Below, one piece after another: positions 57,128 through 64,000 of a DNA stretch of 64,000 bases; the first letter of the stretch is position 1, and each line of letters starts with the position of its first letter. The translations under genes were made by a program, and so were the position numbers. Below the pieces are notes generated by a model, which did not search any database, had not been told where the DNA came from, and saw nothing but the letters and a program-made list of their open reading frames with translations. Source of the stretch: Streptomyces sp. ITFR-16 (lineage in GTDB: Bacteria > Actinomycetota > Actinomycetes > Streptomycetales > Streptomycetaceae); the NCBI RefSeq assembly GCF_031844705.1, contig NZ_CP134609.1, forward strand, positions 3,348,001 through 3,412,000, read 5' to 3'.

Positions 57128-59356
57128 ATGCTTGGATCGACTCACGGCACCCTCACCACCGACTTCCGCGCCCGGGTGGTGGCCTGCGGCGAGGAACCGC
57201 ATGCCGCCGTCCACTGCATGACGGCCGCCGCCGCGGAGGGCGACCTCGATGTCAGCGGGCGGCCACTGCACGCCGCCGTGCCGGACCTGGACCGCTTCTT
57301 CCGGCCGGAGTCCGTCGCCGTCATCGGCGCGTCCGACGCCGAGGGGCGGCCCAACACCGGGATCACCCGCCAGCTCATCGCCTGGGCCGAGCGGGTCGGG
57401 GCCCGGCTCCATCCCGTGCACCCCACCCGCGAGACCGTCTTCGGGCGGGCCTGCTCTCCTTCCGTCGCCGAGCTGCCCGAGCGGGTGGACCTGGCCGTGC
57501 TGCTGGTCGGTGACCCGCTCCCCGTGATCGAGGAACTCGCGCAGGCCAAGGTGCGGTTCGCCGTCGCCTTCGCCTCCGGGTTCGCCGAGACCGGCGCGGA
57601 GGGGGCCGCCGCCCAGGCCCGGCTGGCCGCCGCGGTGGAGCGGTCCGGGCTGCGGCTGCTCGGGCCCAACACCAATCTCAACGCCTTCGAGGAGTTCCGG
57701 GACGACCTGGACGGGCCGGCCATCGCGCTGATCACCCAGTCCGGACACCAGGGGCGTCCCGTCTACACCCTCCAGGAGCTGGGCGTACGCCTCTCCCACT
57801 GGGCGCCCACGGGCAACGAGGCGGATCTGGAGACCTCCGACTTCATCGCGTACTTCTCCCAGCGCCCCGAGGTCGGGGCCATCGCCTGCTACGTGGAGGG
57901 GCTCAAGGACGGCCGCTCCTTTCTGCTCGCCGCGGACCGCGCCGCACGGGCCGGTGTCCCCGTGGTGGCGGTCAAGGTGGGGCGTACGGAGGCGGGGGCC
58001 CGGACGGCCGCGTCACACACCGGCAAGCTGACCGGCGCCGACCAGGTCGTCGACGCGGCGATGCGGCAGTTCGGTGTGATCCGCGTGGACGGGCTCGACG
58101 AACTCCAGGACACCGCCGCGCTGCTGGCCCGGGCGCGCAAGCCGCTGTCCGACGGGGTCGTGGTGTATTCGATCTCCGGCGGCACGGGGGCGCACTTCTC
58201 GGACCTGGCGACCTCGGCCGGTCTCCGCCTCCCGGTGCTGTCCGAGGAGAAGCAGGCCGAGCTGCACACCTGGATCCCGGACTACCTCAGCGTCGCCAAC
58301 CCGGTCGACAACGGCGGCCACCCGGTGGGCGACTGGCGCGGGCGGAAGATCATCGACGCGATCCTGGCCGACCCCGGGGTCGGGGTGCTGATCTGTCCGA
58401 TCACGGGGCCCTTCCCGCCGATGAGCGACCGGCTCGCGCAGGACCTGGTGGACGCGGCGGAGGCCACGGACAAACTGGTGTGCGTGGTGTGGGGGTCGCC
58501 GGTCGGCACGGAGGACGCGTACCGCACGACGCTGCTCGGCTCGTCCCGCGTCGCCACCTTCCGTACCTTCGGCAACTGCATCACCGCGGTGAGGGCCTAT
58601 CTGGACCACCACCGCTTCGCCGCCTCCTACCGCTCCCCCTTCGACGAGGCGCCGCGCACGCCGTCGCCCTCCTTCCGCAAGGCGCAGGCACTGATGCGCC
58701 CGGGCCACCAGCTGAGCGAGCACGCGGCGAAGCAGCTGCTGCGGGCGTACGGAATCCGGGTGCCCCGGGAGCAGTTGGTGACCAGCGCCGCCGCGTCCGT
58801 CCGGGCGGCCGGGCTCGTCGGCTACCCCGTCGTCATGAAGGCGTCCGGGGCGCGGCTGGCCCACAAGACGGAACTGGGCCTGGTCAAGGTCGGCCTCACC
58901 TCCGCCAGCCAGGTCCGGGACGCCTACCGCGAGCTGACCGACATCGCCCGCTACGAGGGCGTCGAGCTGGACGGGATCCTGGTCTGCCAGATGGTCGAGC
59001 GGGGTGTGGAGATGATGGTCGGGGTCACGCAGGACGCCCTGTTCGGGCCGACGGTGACCGTGGGCCTCGGCGGCGTACTCGTCGAGGTGCTGCACGATGC
59101 GGCGGTGCGGGTGCCGCCCTTCGGTGAGGACCAGGCGCGGGCGATGCTCGGCGAGCTGCGGGGCCGGGCCCTGCTCGAAGGGGTGCGCGGCGGGCCGCCG
59201 GTGGATGTGGACGCGCTCGTCGAAGTCGTCCTGCGGGTGCAGCGGATGGCGCTGGAGCTGGGCGACGACCTGAGCGAACTCGACATCAACCCGCTGATGG
59301 TGCTGGGGCGGGGGCAGGGCGCGGTGGCGCTCGACGCGCTCGCGGTCTGCCGCTGA
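57128..59356 (+). CDS. ADP-forming acyl-CoA synthetase (acetate-CoA ligase family)
   Basis: A 742-aa fused alpha-beta synthetase that makes an acyl-CoA from acid, CoA and ATP, giving ADP. In order: a CoA-binding domain (about residues 55-160, SVAVIGASDAEGRPN), a succinyl-CoA-ligase-like domain, the phospho-histidine motif SHTGKLTGAD (about 298), NPVDNGG, and a C-terminal ATP-grasp domain (about 530-735, VMKASGARLAHKTELGLVKVGL, ELDINPLMV). ATG at 57128 lies 11 bases after AGGAG. It is followed by an enoyl-CoA hydratase gene in the same direction. Substrate unknown. Confidence 0.88.
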   Translation: MLGSTHGTLTTDFRARVVACGEEPHAAVHCMTAAAAEGDLDVSGRPLHAAVPDLDRFFRPESVAVIGASDAEGRPNTGITRQLIAWAERVGARLHPVHPTRETVFGRACSPSVAELPERVDLAVLLVGDPLPVIEELAQAKVRFAVAFASGFAETGAEGAAAQARLAAAVERSGLRLLGPNTNLNAFEEFRDDLDGPAIALITQSGHQGRPVYTLQELGVRLSHWAPTGNEADLETSDFIAYFSQRPEVGAIACYVEGLKDGRSFLLAADRAARAGVPVVAVKVGRTEAGARTAASHTGKLTGADQVVDAAMRQFGVIRVDGLDELQDTAALLARARKPLSDGVVVYSISGGTGAHFSDLATSAGLRLPVLSEEKQAELHTWIPDYLSVANPVDNGGHPVGDWRGRKIIDAILADPGVGVLICPITGPFPPMSDRLAQDLVDAAEATDKLVCVVWGSPVGTEDAYRTTLLGSSRVATFRTFGNCITAVRAYLDHHRFAASYRSPFDEAPRTPSPSFRKAQALMRPGHQLSEHAAKQLLRAYGIRVPREQLVTSAAASVRAAGLVGYPVVMKASGARLAHKTELGLVKVGLTSASQVRDAYRELTDIARYEGVELDGILVCQMVERGVEMMVGVTQDALFGPTVTVGLGGVLVEVLHDAAVRVPPFGEDQARAMLGELRGRALLEGVRGGPPVDVDALVEVVLRVQRMALELGDDLSELDINPLMVLGRGQGAVALDALAVCR

Positions 59357-59362
59357 CCGGCG

Positions 59363-59397
59363 GTCCCGCCTGTCCCGCCTGTCCCGCCTGTCCCGCC
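59363..59397. repeat. 9-bp tandem repeat, nearly four copies
   Basis: GTCCCGCCT is repeated at 59363, 59372 and 59381, with a fourth copy ending in A. It lies between the synthetase and hydratase genes. It probably arose by slippage. Confidence 0.8.
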
Positions 59398-59420
59398 ACC
59401 ATCTGCCCAGGAGCTGCTTC

Positions 59421-60272
59421 ATGCCGTCCTCCCCCGAAGACACCACTGACGACGCCCCCTGCGGGGCGCCTGATTCATTGATACTCCACGCCACTGACAA
59501 CGGGGTCTCGTGGATCACGCTCAACCGCCCCGAGGCGATGAACGCCGTCACCCGGGACCAGCGCGAACGCATCATCGCCCTGCTCGCGGAGGCCTCCGCC
59601 GACCCGGGCGTCCGGGCCGTCGTCCTCACCGCGAGGGGCCGGGGCTTCTGCGCGGGCGCCGACCTGCGCGGCGCCCCGGGGGGCGGCTCCCCGGCCACCG
59701 GCGACCGGGTCCCGGGCGATGTGGCCCGGACGATCCGGCTCGGCGCGCAACGGCTGATCGCGGCGGTCCTGGACTGCGAGAAGCCGGTCATCGCGGCCGT
59801 CAACGGCACGGCGGCCGGCATCGGCGCCCATCTGGCCTTCGCCTGCGATCTGGTGCTGGCCGCCGAATCGGCCAGGTTCATCGAGGTGTTCGTCCGCCGG
59901 GGCCTCGTACCGGACGGCGGCGGCGCGTATCTGCTGCCGCGCCTGATCGGCCCGCAGCGCGCCAAGGAGCTGATGTTCTTCGGCGACGCGCTCCCGGCGG
60001 CGGAGGCGGAACGGCTGGGCCTGGTCAACCGGACGGTCCCGGACGAGGAGCTGCCGGCCACGGCCCGCGCCTGGGCCCGACGCCTGGCCGAGGGACCCAC
60101 CCGCGCCCTCGCCCTGACCAAGCAACTCGTCAACGCGTCCCTGGACACCGACCGCACGACGGCGTTCGCCGCCGAGGCGGCGGCCCAGGAGATCAACATG
60201 ACGACCCAGGACGCCAACGAGGGCGTGGCCGGCTTCGTGGCACGACGGACACCGACGTACCGGGGGCTCTAG
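59421..60272 (+). CDS. Enoyl-CoA hydratase/isomerase, PaaG-like
   Basis: A 283-aa crotonase with VSWITLNRPEAMNAVTRDQR, GRGFCAGADLRG, AAVNGTAAGIGAHLAFACDLV and FVRRGLVPDGGGAYLLPRLIG. The residue after GLVP is aspartate, not the second glutamate of hydratases, as in PaaG-type 2,3-dehydroadipyl/ring-opened isomerases. The N-terminus carries about 25 extra acidic residues. It is 64 bases downstream of the acyl-CoA synthetase and probably in its operon. Confidence 0.87.
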   Translation: MPSSPEDTTDDAPCGAPDSLILHATDNGVSWITLNRPEAMNAVTRDQRERIIALLAEASADPGVRAVVLTARGRGFCAGADLRGAPGGGSPATGDRVPGDVARTIRLGAQRLIAAVLDCEKPVIAAVNGTAAGIGAHLAFACDLVLAAESARFIEVFVRRGLVPDGGGAYLLPRLIGPQRAKELMFFGDALPAAEAERLGLVNRTVPDEELPATARAWARRLAEGPTRALALTKQLVNASLDTDRTTAFAAEAAAQEINMTTQDANEGVAGFVARRTPTYRGL

Positions 60273-60320
60273 CCGACCCCCTCCCGGACCCCGTCACGCC
60301 GTCACCCCCGTGGCTCCCCG

Positions 60321-61142
60321 TCACCCCGGTGCCATCCGGCTCAGGGACTCCCAGGCCTCGTACTGCTCCGTGCGGGCGCGGTTCATCTCCTGGACCAGGT
60401 CGTACGAGCGGTCTCCGAGGATCAGGCGCCGGGGCGGGTCCGGGAGTTCGGCCAGTTTCAGGAGGGCGGGGGCCGCCGTCGACGGAGCGGGGCCCGCGTC
60501 GTCGCCCCACATTTCGGCCAGTTGGGCGCGGAGGGTGTCGTAGGCGGGGTCGGGGGTGGTGGCCGTGGTGCCGGTGGTGAACAGGCCGGTGGCGTAGCCG
60601 CCCATCTGGACGACGGTGACCTTGATCCCGAACTGCTCGACCTCCATCGCCAGCGCCTCGCTGACCGAGTCGAGCGCCGCCTTCCCCGCGCCGTAGAAGC
60701 CGACCGAGGCCATGCCGCCGCCGGCGCCCATCGAGCTGATCTGGAGCAGGCGTCCGGAGCCCCGCGCCCTCAGGTGCGGGACCACGGCCTGGGCGACCCA
60801 GACCGCGCCGAAGAAGTTGACGTCGAGGTGGTCGCGGATCTGCCGCTCCGTGGCCTCCTCGACCATCCCGTACAGCAGCCCGCCCGCGTTGTTGACGACG
60901 ACGTCGAGGCCGCCGAACTCCGCCGCCGCCCGCTCCACCGTCTTGAACACCGCCTCCCGGTCGGAGACATCGAGAGCCAGCGGCAGGAAGGACTCCGGGT
61001 GCTCCTCCGTCAGCGTGGCCAGGGGGCTGATGTCCCGGGCCGCCGCCACGACCCGGTCCCCGGCGGACAGGGCGGCCTCGGTGAAGGCGCGGCCCAGGCC
61101 GCGCGAGGCACCGGTGATGAGCCAGGTCCTGGTACTCGGCAT
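60321..61142 (-). CDS. Short-chain dehydrogenase/reductase (SDR)
   Basis: A 273-aa classical SDR: TGASRGLG (cofactor motif), NNAG, the catalytic Ser in LQISSMG, and YGAGK with Tyr and Lys. An extended C-terminus (about residues 230-273) is rich in Arg and Glu. ATG at 61142 follows GAGGAG; the frame is open to 61298. A 28-bp palindrome of a different kind from the shared operator lies 29 bases upstream. It converges on the hydratase gene. Confidence 0.9.
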   Translation of the reverse strand: MPSTRTWLITGASRGLGRAFTEAALSAGDRVVAAARDISPLATLTEEHPESFLPLALDVSDREAVFKTVERAAAEFGGLDVVVNNAGGLLYGMVEEATERQIRDHLDVNFFGAVWVAQAVVPHLRARGSGRLLQISSMGAGGGMASVGFYGAGKAALDSVSEALAMEVEQFGIKVTVVQMGGYATGLFTTGTTATTPDPAYDTLRAQLAEMWGDDAGPAPSTAAPALLKLAELPDPPRRLILGDRSYDLVQEMNRARTEQYEAWESLSRMAPG

Positions 61143-61170
61143 GTCTTCACTCCTCAGGGCGACAGCGATG

Positions 61171-61198
61171 AAACGAGACGGTACGGTCCGTCTCGTTT
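61171..61198. promoter_or_regulatory. TetR-type operator of the SDR gene
   Basis: AAACGAGACGG and CCGTCTCGTTT are perfect 11-bp arms around TACGGT. Size and symmetry fit a TetR-family operator distinct from the CTGACG palindrome. No cognate regulator is adjacent within the window. Confidence 0.65.
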
Positions 61199-61250
61199 GA
61201 GAGTAGCCCATTCCCGCCGCCCGTGCCACGGGGTTCGCGGGCCTTCCCAT

Positions 61251-61265
61251 CTGACGCATCGTCAG
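61251..61265. promoter_or_regulatory. Shared palindromic operator, site 8
   Basis: CTGACG-CAT-CGTCAG is a perfect 6+6 palindrome 17 bases upstream of the flavin reductase start. Confidence 0.75.
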
Positions 61266-61281
61266 CTCTAATCGGAGGGTG

Positions 61282-61920
61282 ATGGGACACGCAGGCATGG
61301 CCGCAACCGCCGTCCGCTACCTCAGGTCCGTCGGCGCCGCGACGGCCGCCCCTCCGGGGCCGGTCGATCCCTTGCCGCGCCCGGATCTCCGGGCCGTCGG
61401 CGACGACGAGCGGCTGCCCGTGGATCCGGGGGAATTCCGGCGCGTGCTGGGGCACTTTGCCAGCGGGGTCACGGTCGTGACGGCGCACGACCCGCAGGAT
61501 CCCGGCGGCCCGGCCGGATTCGCCTGCCAGTCGTTCGCCTCGCTCTCGCTGGACCCGCCGCTGGTCGTGTTCATGGTCGCCCGTACGTCGACGACCTGGC
61601 CGCGCATCGCCCGCGCCGGGGCCTTCTGCGTCAACATCCTGGGGGCGGACCAGGGCGCGCTGTGCCGGGGGTTCGCGGTCAGCGGGGCCGACAAGTTCGA
61701 CGGAGTCGCGTACACCCCCTCCCCCGCTACCGGTTCACCGCTGCTGGGCGGGGTGCCCGCCTGGGTCGACTGCCGCATCCAGGCCGTCCACACCGGCGGC
61801 GACCATCTGATCGTGGTCGGCCGGGTGGCGGCGCTGGGCGCGGCGGAGGAAGCCGGCGGGGGCGCGGAGGGACCGCTGCTGTTCCACCGGGGGGTGTTCG
61901 GGCGCTTCGGCCGCGGCTGA
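61282..61920 (+). CDS. Flavin reductase family protein (HpaC/HsaB-like)
   Basis: A 212-aa FMN-binding split-barrel reductase: FRRVLGHFASGVTVVTAHDP, then FACQSFASLSLDPPLVVFMVARTSTTWP and FCVNIL, the pattern of NAD(P)H:flavin reductases that feed two-component monooxygenases. Such partners include HsaB in steroid ring cleavage. ATG at 61282 is 3 bases after GGAGG; ATG at 61297 is an alternative. The oxygenase partner is not adjacent. Confidence 0.87.
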   Translation: MGHAGMAATAVRYLRSVGAATAAPPGPVDPLPRPDLRAVGDDERLPVDPGEFRRVLGHFASGVTVVTAHDPQDPGGPAGFACQSFASLSLDPPLVVFMVARTSTTWPRIARAGAFCVNILGADQGALCRGFAVSGADKFDGVAYTPSPATGSPLLGGVPAWVDCRIQAVHTGGDHLIVVGRVAALGAAEEAGGGAEGPLLFHRGVFGRFGRG

Positions 61921-61935
61921 GCCGCAGCCCGCGGG

Positions 61936-63270
61936 TCACTTCGCGAGGACGGCCTCGGGCCGCGCCGGCACCCGGCGCAGCATCAGCGCCATCAGCGCCG
62001 CCATCGCGCACAGCGCGCCCGCCGCGTACCAGACCACGTCGTACGAGCCGAGCACATCGCGCGCCACCCCGCCCAGGAACGCCACCAGGGCCGCGCCGAC
62101 CTGGTGCGAGGCGAGGACCCAGCCGAAGACGATCGGGCTGTCCTCGCCGTACTGCTGCCGGCACAGGGCCAGCGTCGGCGGGACCGTGGCCACCCAGTCG
62201 AGGCCGTAGAACACGATGAAAAGGACCATCGGCGGCTGCACGGTCGACTCCATCAGGAACGGCAGGAACAGCAGCGAGATCCCGCGCAGCGAGTAGTAGG
62301 CGGCCAGCAGCCGGCGGGCGTCGAAGCGGTCGGTGAGCCAGCCCGAGAAGATCGTCCCGATGATGTCGAAGACCCCGATGACCGCGAGCAGCGAGGCCGC
62401 GGCGGTGATCGGCATGTGGTGGTCGTGCACCGCCGAGGGCACGAAGTGCGTACGGATCAGGCCGTTGGTCGACGCGCCGCAGATCGCGAACGACCCCGCC
62501 AGCAGCCAGAACGGCCCGCCGCGCGCCGCGTCCAGCAGCACGCGCACGGCCCGGCCCGCCGCCCCGCGCGTGGGCGCGGGCCTGTCCGCGTACTCCCCGC
62601 CGTACGGGGCCAGGCCCACGTCGGCCGGGTGGTCGCGCATCAGGAGCCAGACGAACGGGACGACGACCAGCGCGGCCAGTGCGACGGTCACCGACGCCGG
62701 GCGCCAGCCGTGCCGGTCGACGATCCAGGCGCACAGCGGCAGGAACACCAGCTGGCCCGAGGCACCGGCCGCGGTGAGGATGCCGGTCACCAGGCCCCGG
62801 CGGGCGACGAACCAGCGGTTGGTGACGGTCGCGGAGAAGGCCATCGCCATCGATCCCGTGCCGAGGCCGACCAGCAGCCCCCAATAGATCATCAGCTGCC
62901 AGGACGCGGTCATCCAGACACTGGCCAGCGCCCCGGACGCCACCGCGCCGAGGGCGACGACCACGACCCGGCGGATGCCGAACCGGTCCATCAGCGCCGC
63001 GGCGAACGGCGCGGTGAGCCCGTACAGCGCCATGTCGATGGAGACGGCGAGGCCGATCTCCCCGCGCGACCAGCCGAACTCCGTGTGGAGGGGGTCGATG
63101 AGCAGCCCGGGGAGGGCGTTGAAGGCGGCTCCGCCGATGATCGTCACGAAGGTGACGGCGGCGACGATCCAGGCACGGTGGATACGCGGCTCCCGGCGCG
63201 CGCCGGGGGCGGTCGGCGGCCGGCCGACGGGGGCGGCGCTCTCGGTTGTCGGGTTCACGCTGCCCAGCAT
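61936..63270 (-). CDS. MFS transporter (monocarboxylate/OFA-like)
   Basis: A 444-aa protein with about twelve hydrophobic segments. The first-half loop motif is DRFGIRRVVVV, and the matching loop in the second half is DRFDARRLLAA. The overall pattern (IIGGAAFNALPGLLIDPLHTEFGWSRGEIGLAVSI at the start) resembles oxalate/formate and monocarboxylate MFS carriers, so import of an organic acid is plausible. ATG at 63270 or GTG at 63258 could start it. It converges with the flavin reductase gene. Confidence 0.88.
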   Translation of the reverse strand: MLGSVNPTTESAAPVGRPPTAPGARREPRIHRAWIVAAVTFVTIIGGAAFNALPGLLIDPLHTEFGWSRGEIGLAVSIDMALYGLTAPFAAALMDRFGIRRVVVVALGAVASGALASVWMTASWQLMIYWGLLVGLGTGSMAMAFSATVTNRWFVARRGLVTGILTAAGASGQLVFLPLCAWIVDRHGWRPASVTVALAALVVVPFVWLLMRDHPADVGLAPYGGEYADRPAPTRGAAGRAVRVLLDAARGGPFWLLAGSFAICGASTNGLIRTHFVPSAVHDHHMPITAAASLLAVIGVFDIIGTIFSGWLTDRFDARRLLAAYYSLRGISLLFLPFLMESTVQPPMVLFIVFYGLDWVATVPPTLALCRQQYGEDSPIVFGWVLASHQVGAALVAFLGGVARDVLGSYDVVWYAAGALCAMAALMALMLRRVPARPEAVLAK

Positions 63271-63392
63271 CCGGGGGCGGGGCCCCGCTCACGAGTGGCC
63301 CGAGGGACATGGTTCGCAGGGATCGGGCCACGGGCGACGGCGGCCGGGCCCGGGCCCCGGCCGCCGCCCGATCCCTGGCGCCCCGGACCCCG

Positions 63393-64000
63393 CTACTTCA
63401 GGTGGCGCCCGAAGAAGCGGTCGCCGTCCTCCCGCTCGAACCACGGAGTGCCCGTGTGCCCGCCCATGTTGGCGTGCAGCGTCTTCTCCGTACTGCCGAA
63501 GGCGTCGAACAGGTCGAGGGCCCGCTGCCGGGGGTTCCCCTCGTCGTCCCACTGGAGCAGGAGCAGCAGCGGAACGGTGACCCGCCGGGCCTCCTCGCGC
63601 TGGGCGCGGGGCACGTAACCCCCGGCGAAGCAGCCTGCGGCCCTGATGCGCGGATCGGCCACCGCGAGGCGGATGCCGAGTGCGGTCCAGCCGGAGTACC
63701 CGACCGGGCCGCCGATCTCCGGCAGCGCGAGGAGGGCGTCCAGGGTGGCCAGCCAGTCCGGGGCCGCCTTCTCGATCAGCGGGCCGATGAAGGACTCGAA
63801 GATCCCGTCGACCGGTTCGCCCGCCCGCATCGCCCGGCGGAGATCGGCGCGGGCCTGCTCCTCGGCGGCGGACCGGGGCCGGTCACCGCACCCGGCGGCG
63901 TCGATGGAAGCCACCGCGTAGCCGTACGCCGCGGACAGCCGGGCCCGGGCCACCAGCCGGGGTTCGTTCTTGGACATGCCGTTGTTGTGGGCCATCAGGA
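63393..64000 (-). CDS. Dienelactone-hydrolase-like alpha/beta hydrolase, N-terminus outside the window
   Basis: At least 202 residues are visible. LMAHNNGMSKNEP is an oxyanion-type strand-loop expected near residue 30-40 of a full protein, so the gene continues past 64000; ATG at 63995 is probably internal. The nucleophile elbow would be GYSGWTALG (Ser), and the C-terminal histidine lies in NMGGHTG. Other members of the family hydrolyse dienelactones or act as general esterases. Confidence 0.75.
   Translation of the reverse strand, partial: LMAHNNGMSKNEPRLVARARLSAAYGYAVASIDAAGCGDRPRSAAEEQARADLRRAMRAGEPVDGIFESFIGPLIEKAAPDWLATLDALLALPEIGGPVGYSGWTALGIRLAVADPRIRAAGCFAGGYVPRAQREEARRVTVPLLLLLQWDDEGNPRQRALDLFDAFGSTEKTLHANMGGHTGTPWFEREDGDRFFGRHLK

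Overview
The window is high-GC actinobacterial DNA and almost certainly comes from a Streptomyces chromosome. The evidence is pervasive G/C third codon positions, GTG and TTG starts, GGAGG ribosome sites, a complete AfsK/AfsR/AfsS-type regulatory set, a futalosine-type menaquinone pathway, a CYP105D-like P450 with a 3Fe-4S ferredoxin, and XRE-DUF5753/DUF397 pairs. No rRNA, tRNA, CRISPR array or intact mobile element was seen.

Region 1 (1-20.5 kb) is respiratory. The nuo operon for NADH:quinone oxidoreductase runs leftward from nuoA to the start of nuoL, and most gene junctions overlap by a few bases. Its upstream region carries a near-perfect Rex-type operator and Crp-like sites shared with a divergent NlpC/P60 wall hydrolase. 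Menaquinone genes follow: a MenJ-like reductase, menG, mqnC with a degenerate amidohydrolase, and mqnA. A DUF3152 metalloprotease-like protein and a receptor-type Ser/Thr kinase lie among them. Complex I and its quinone acceptor are therefore encoded side by side.

Region 2 (20.5-36 kb) holds a cold-shock gene with a hairpin leader, a self-regulating MerR gene, an amidohydrolase, afsR, afsS and afsK. Between afsS and afsK sits a CoA-thioester catabolic block (FadD-like ligase, thiolase, DUF35 partner, enoyl-CoA hydratase), plus a secreted and a membrane protein.

Region 3 (36-44 kb) contains a TetR regulator, a Ddn-like protein with an acyl-CoA dehydrogenase, a second thiolase-like protein, a PdxH-like oxidase, P450 plus ferredoxin, and htpX-pspAB.

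Region 4 (44-54 kb) is accessory. It holds a 2070-residue secreted RHS/YD-repeat protein with a short variable tip, a candidate immunity gene behind a hairpin, a decayed transposase, and small XRE/DUF397 and DUF1707 genes.

Region 5 (54-64 kb) is catabolic again: thioesterase, DUF35, DoxX, flavin monooxygenase, ADP-forming acyl-CoA synthetase, enoyl-CoA hydratase/isomerase, SDR, flavin reductase, MFS transporter and a partial dienelactone-hydrolase-like gene.

The strongest undescribed-looking signal is a shared 15-bp palindrome, CTGACG-N3-CGTCAG. It occurs eight times, always within about 120 bp of the start of a catabolic gene, across six intergenic regions spread over 38 kb. This suggests one regulon, perhaps controlled by the TetR protein at 36.4 kb. 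The second main candidate is the RHS toxin/immunity locus.
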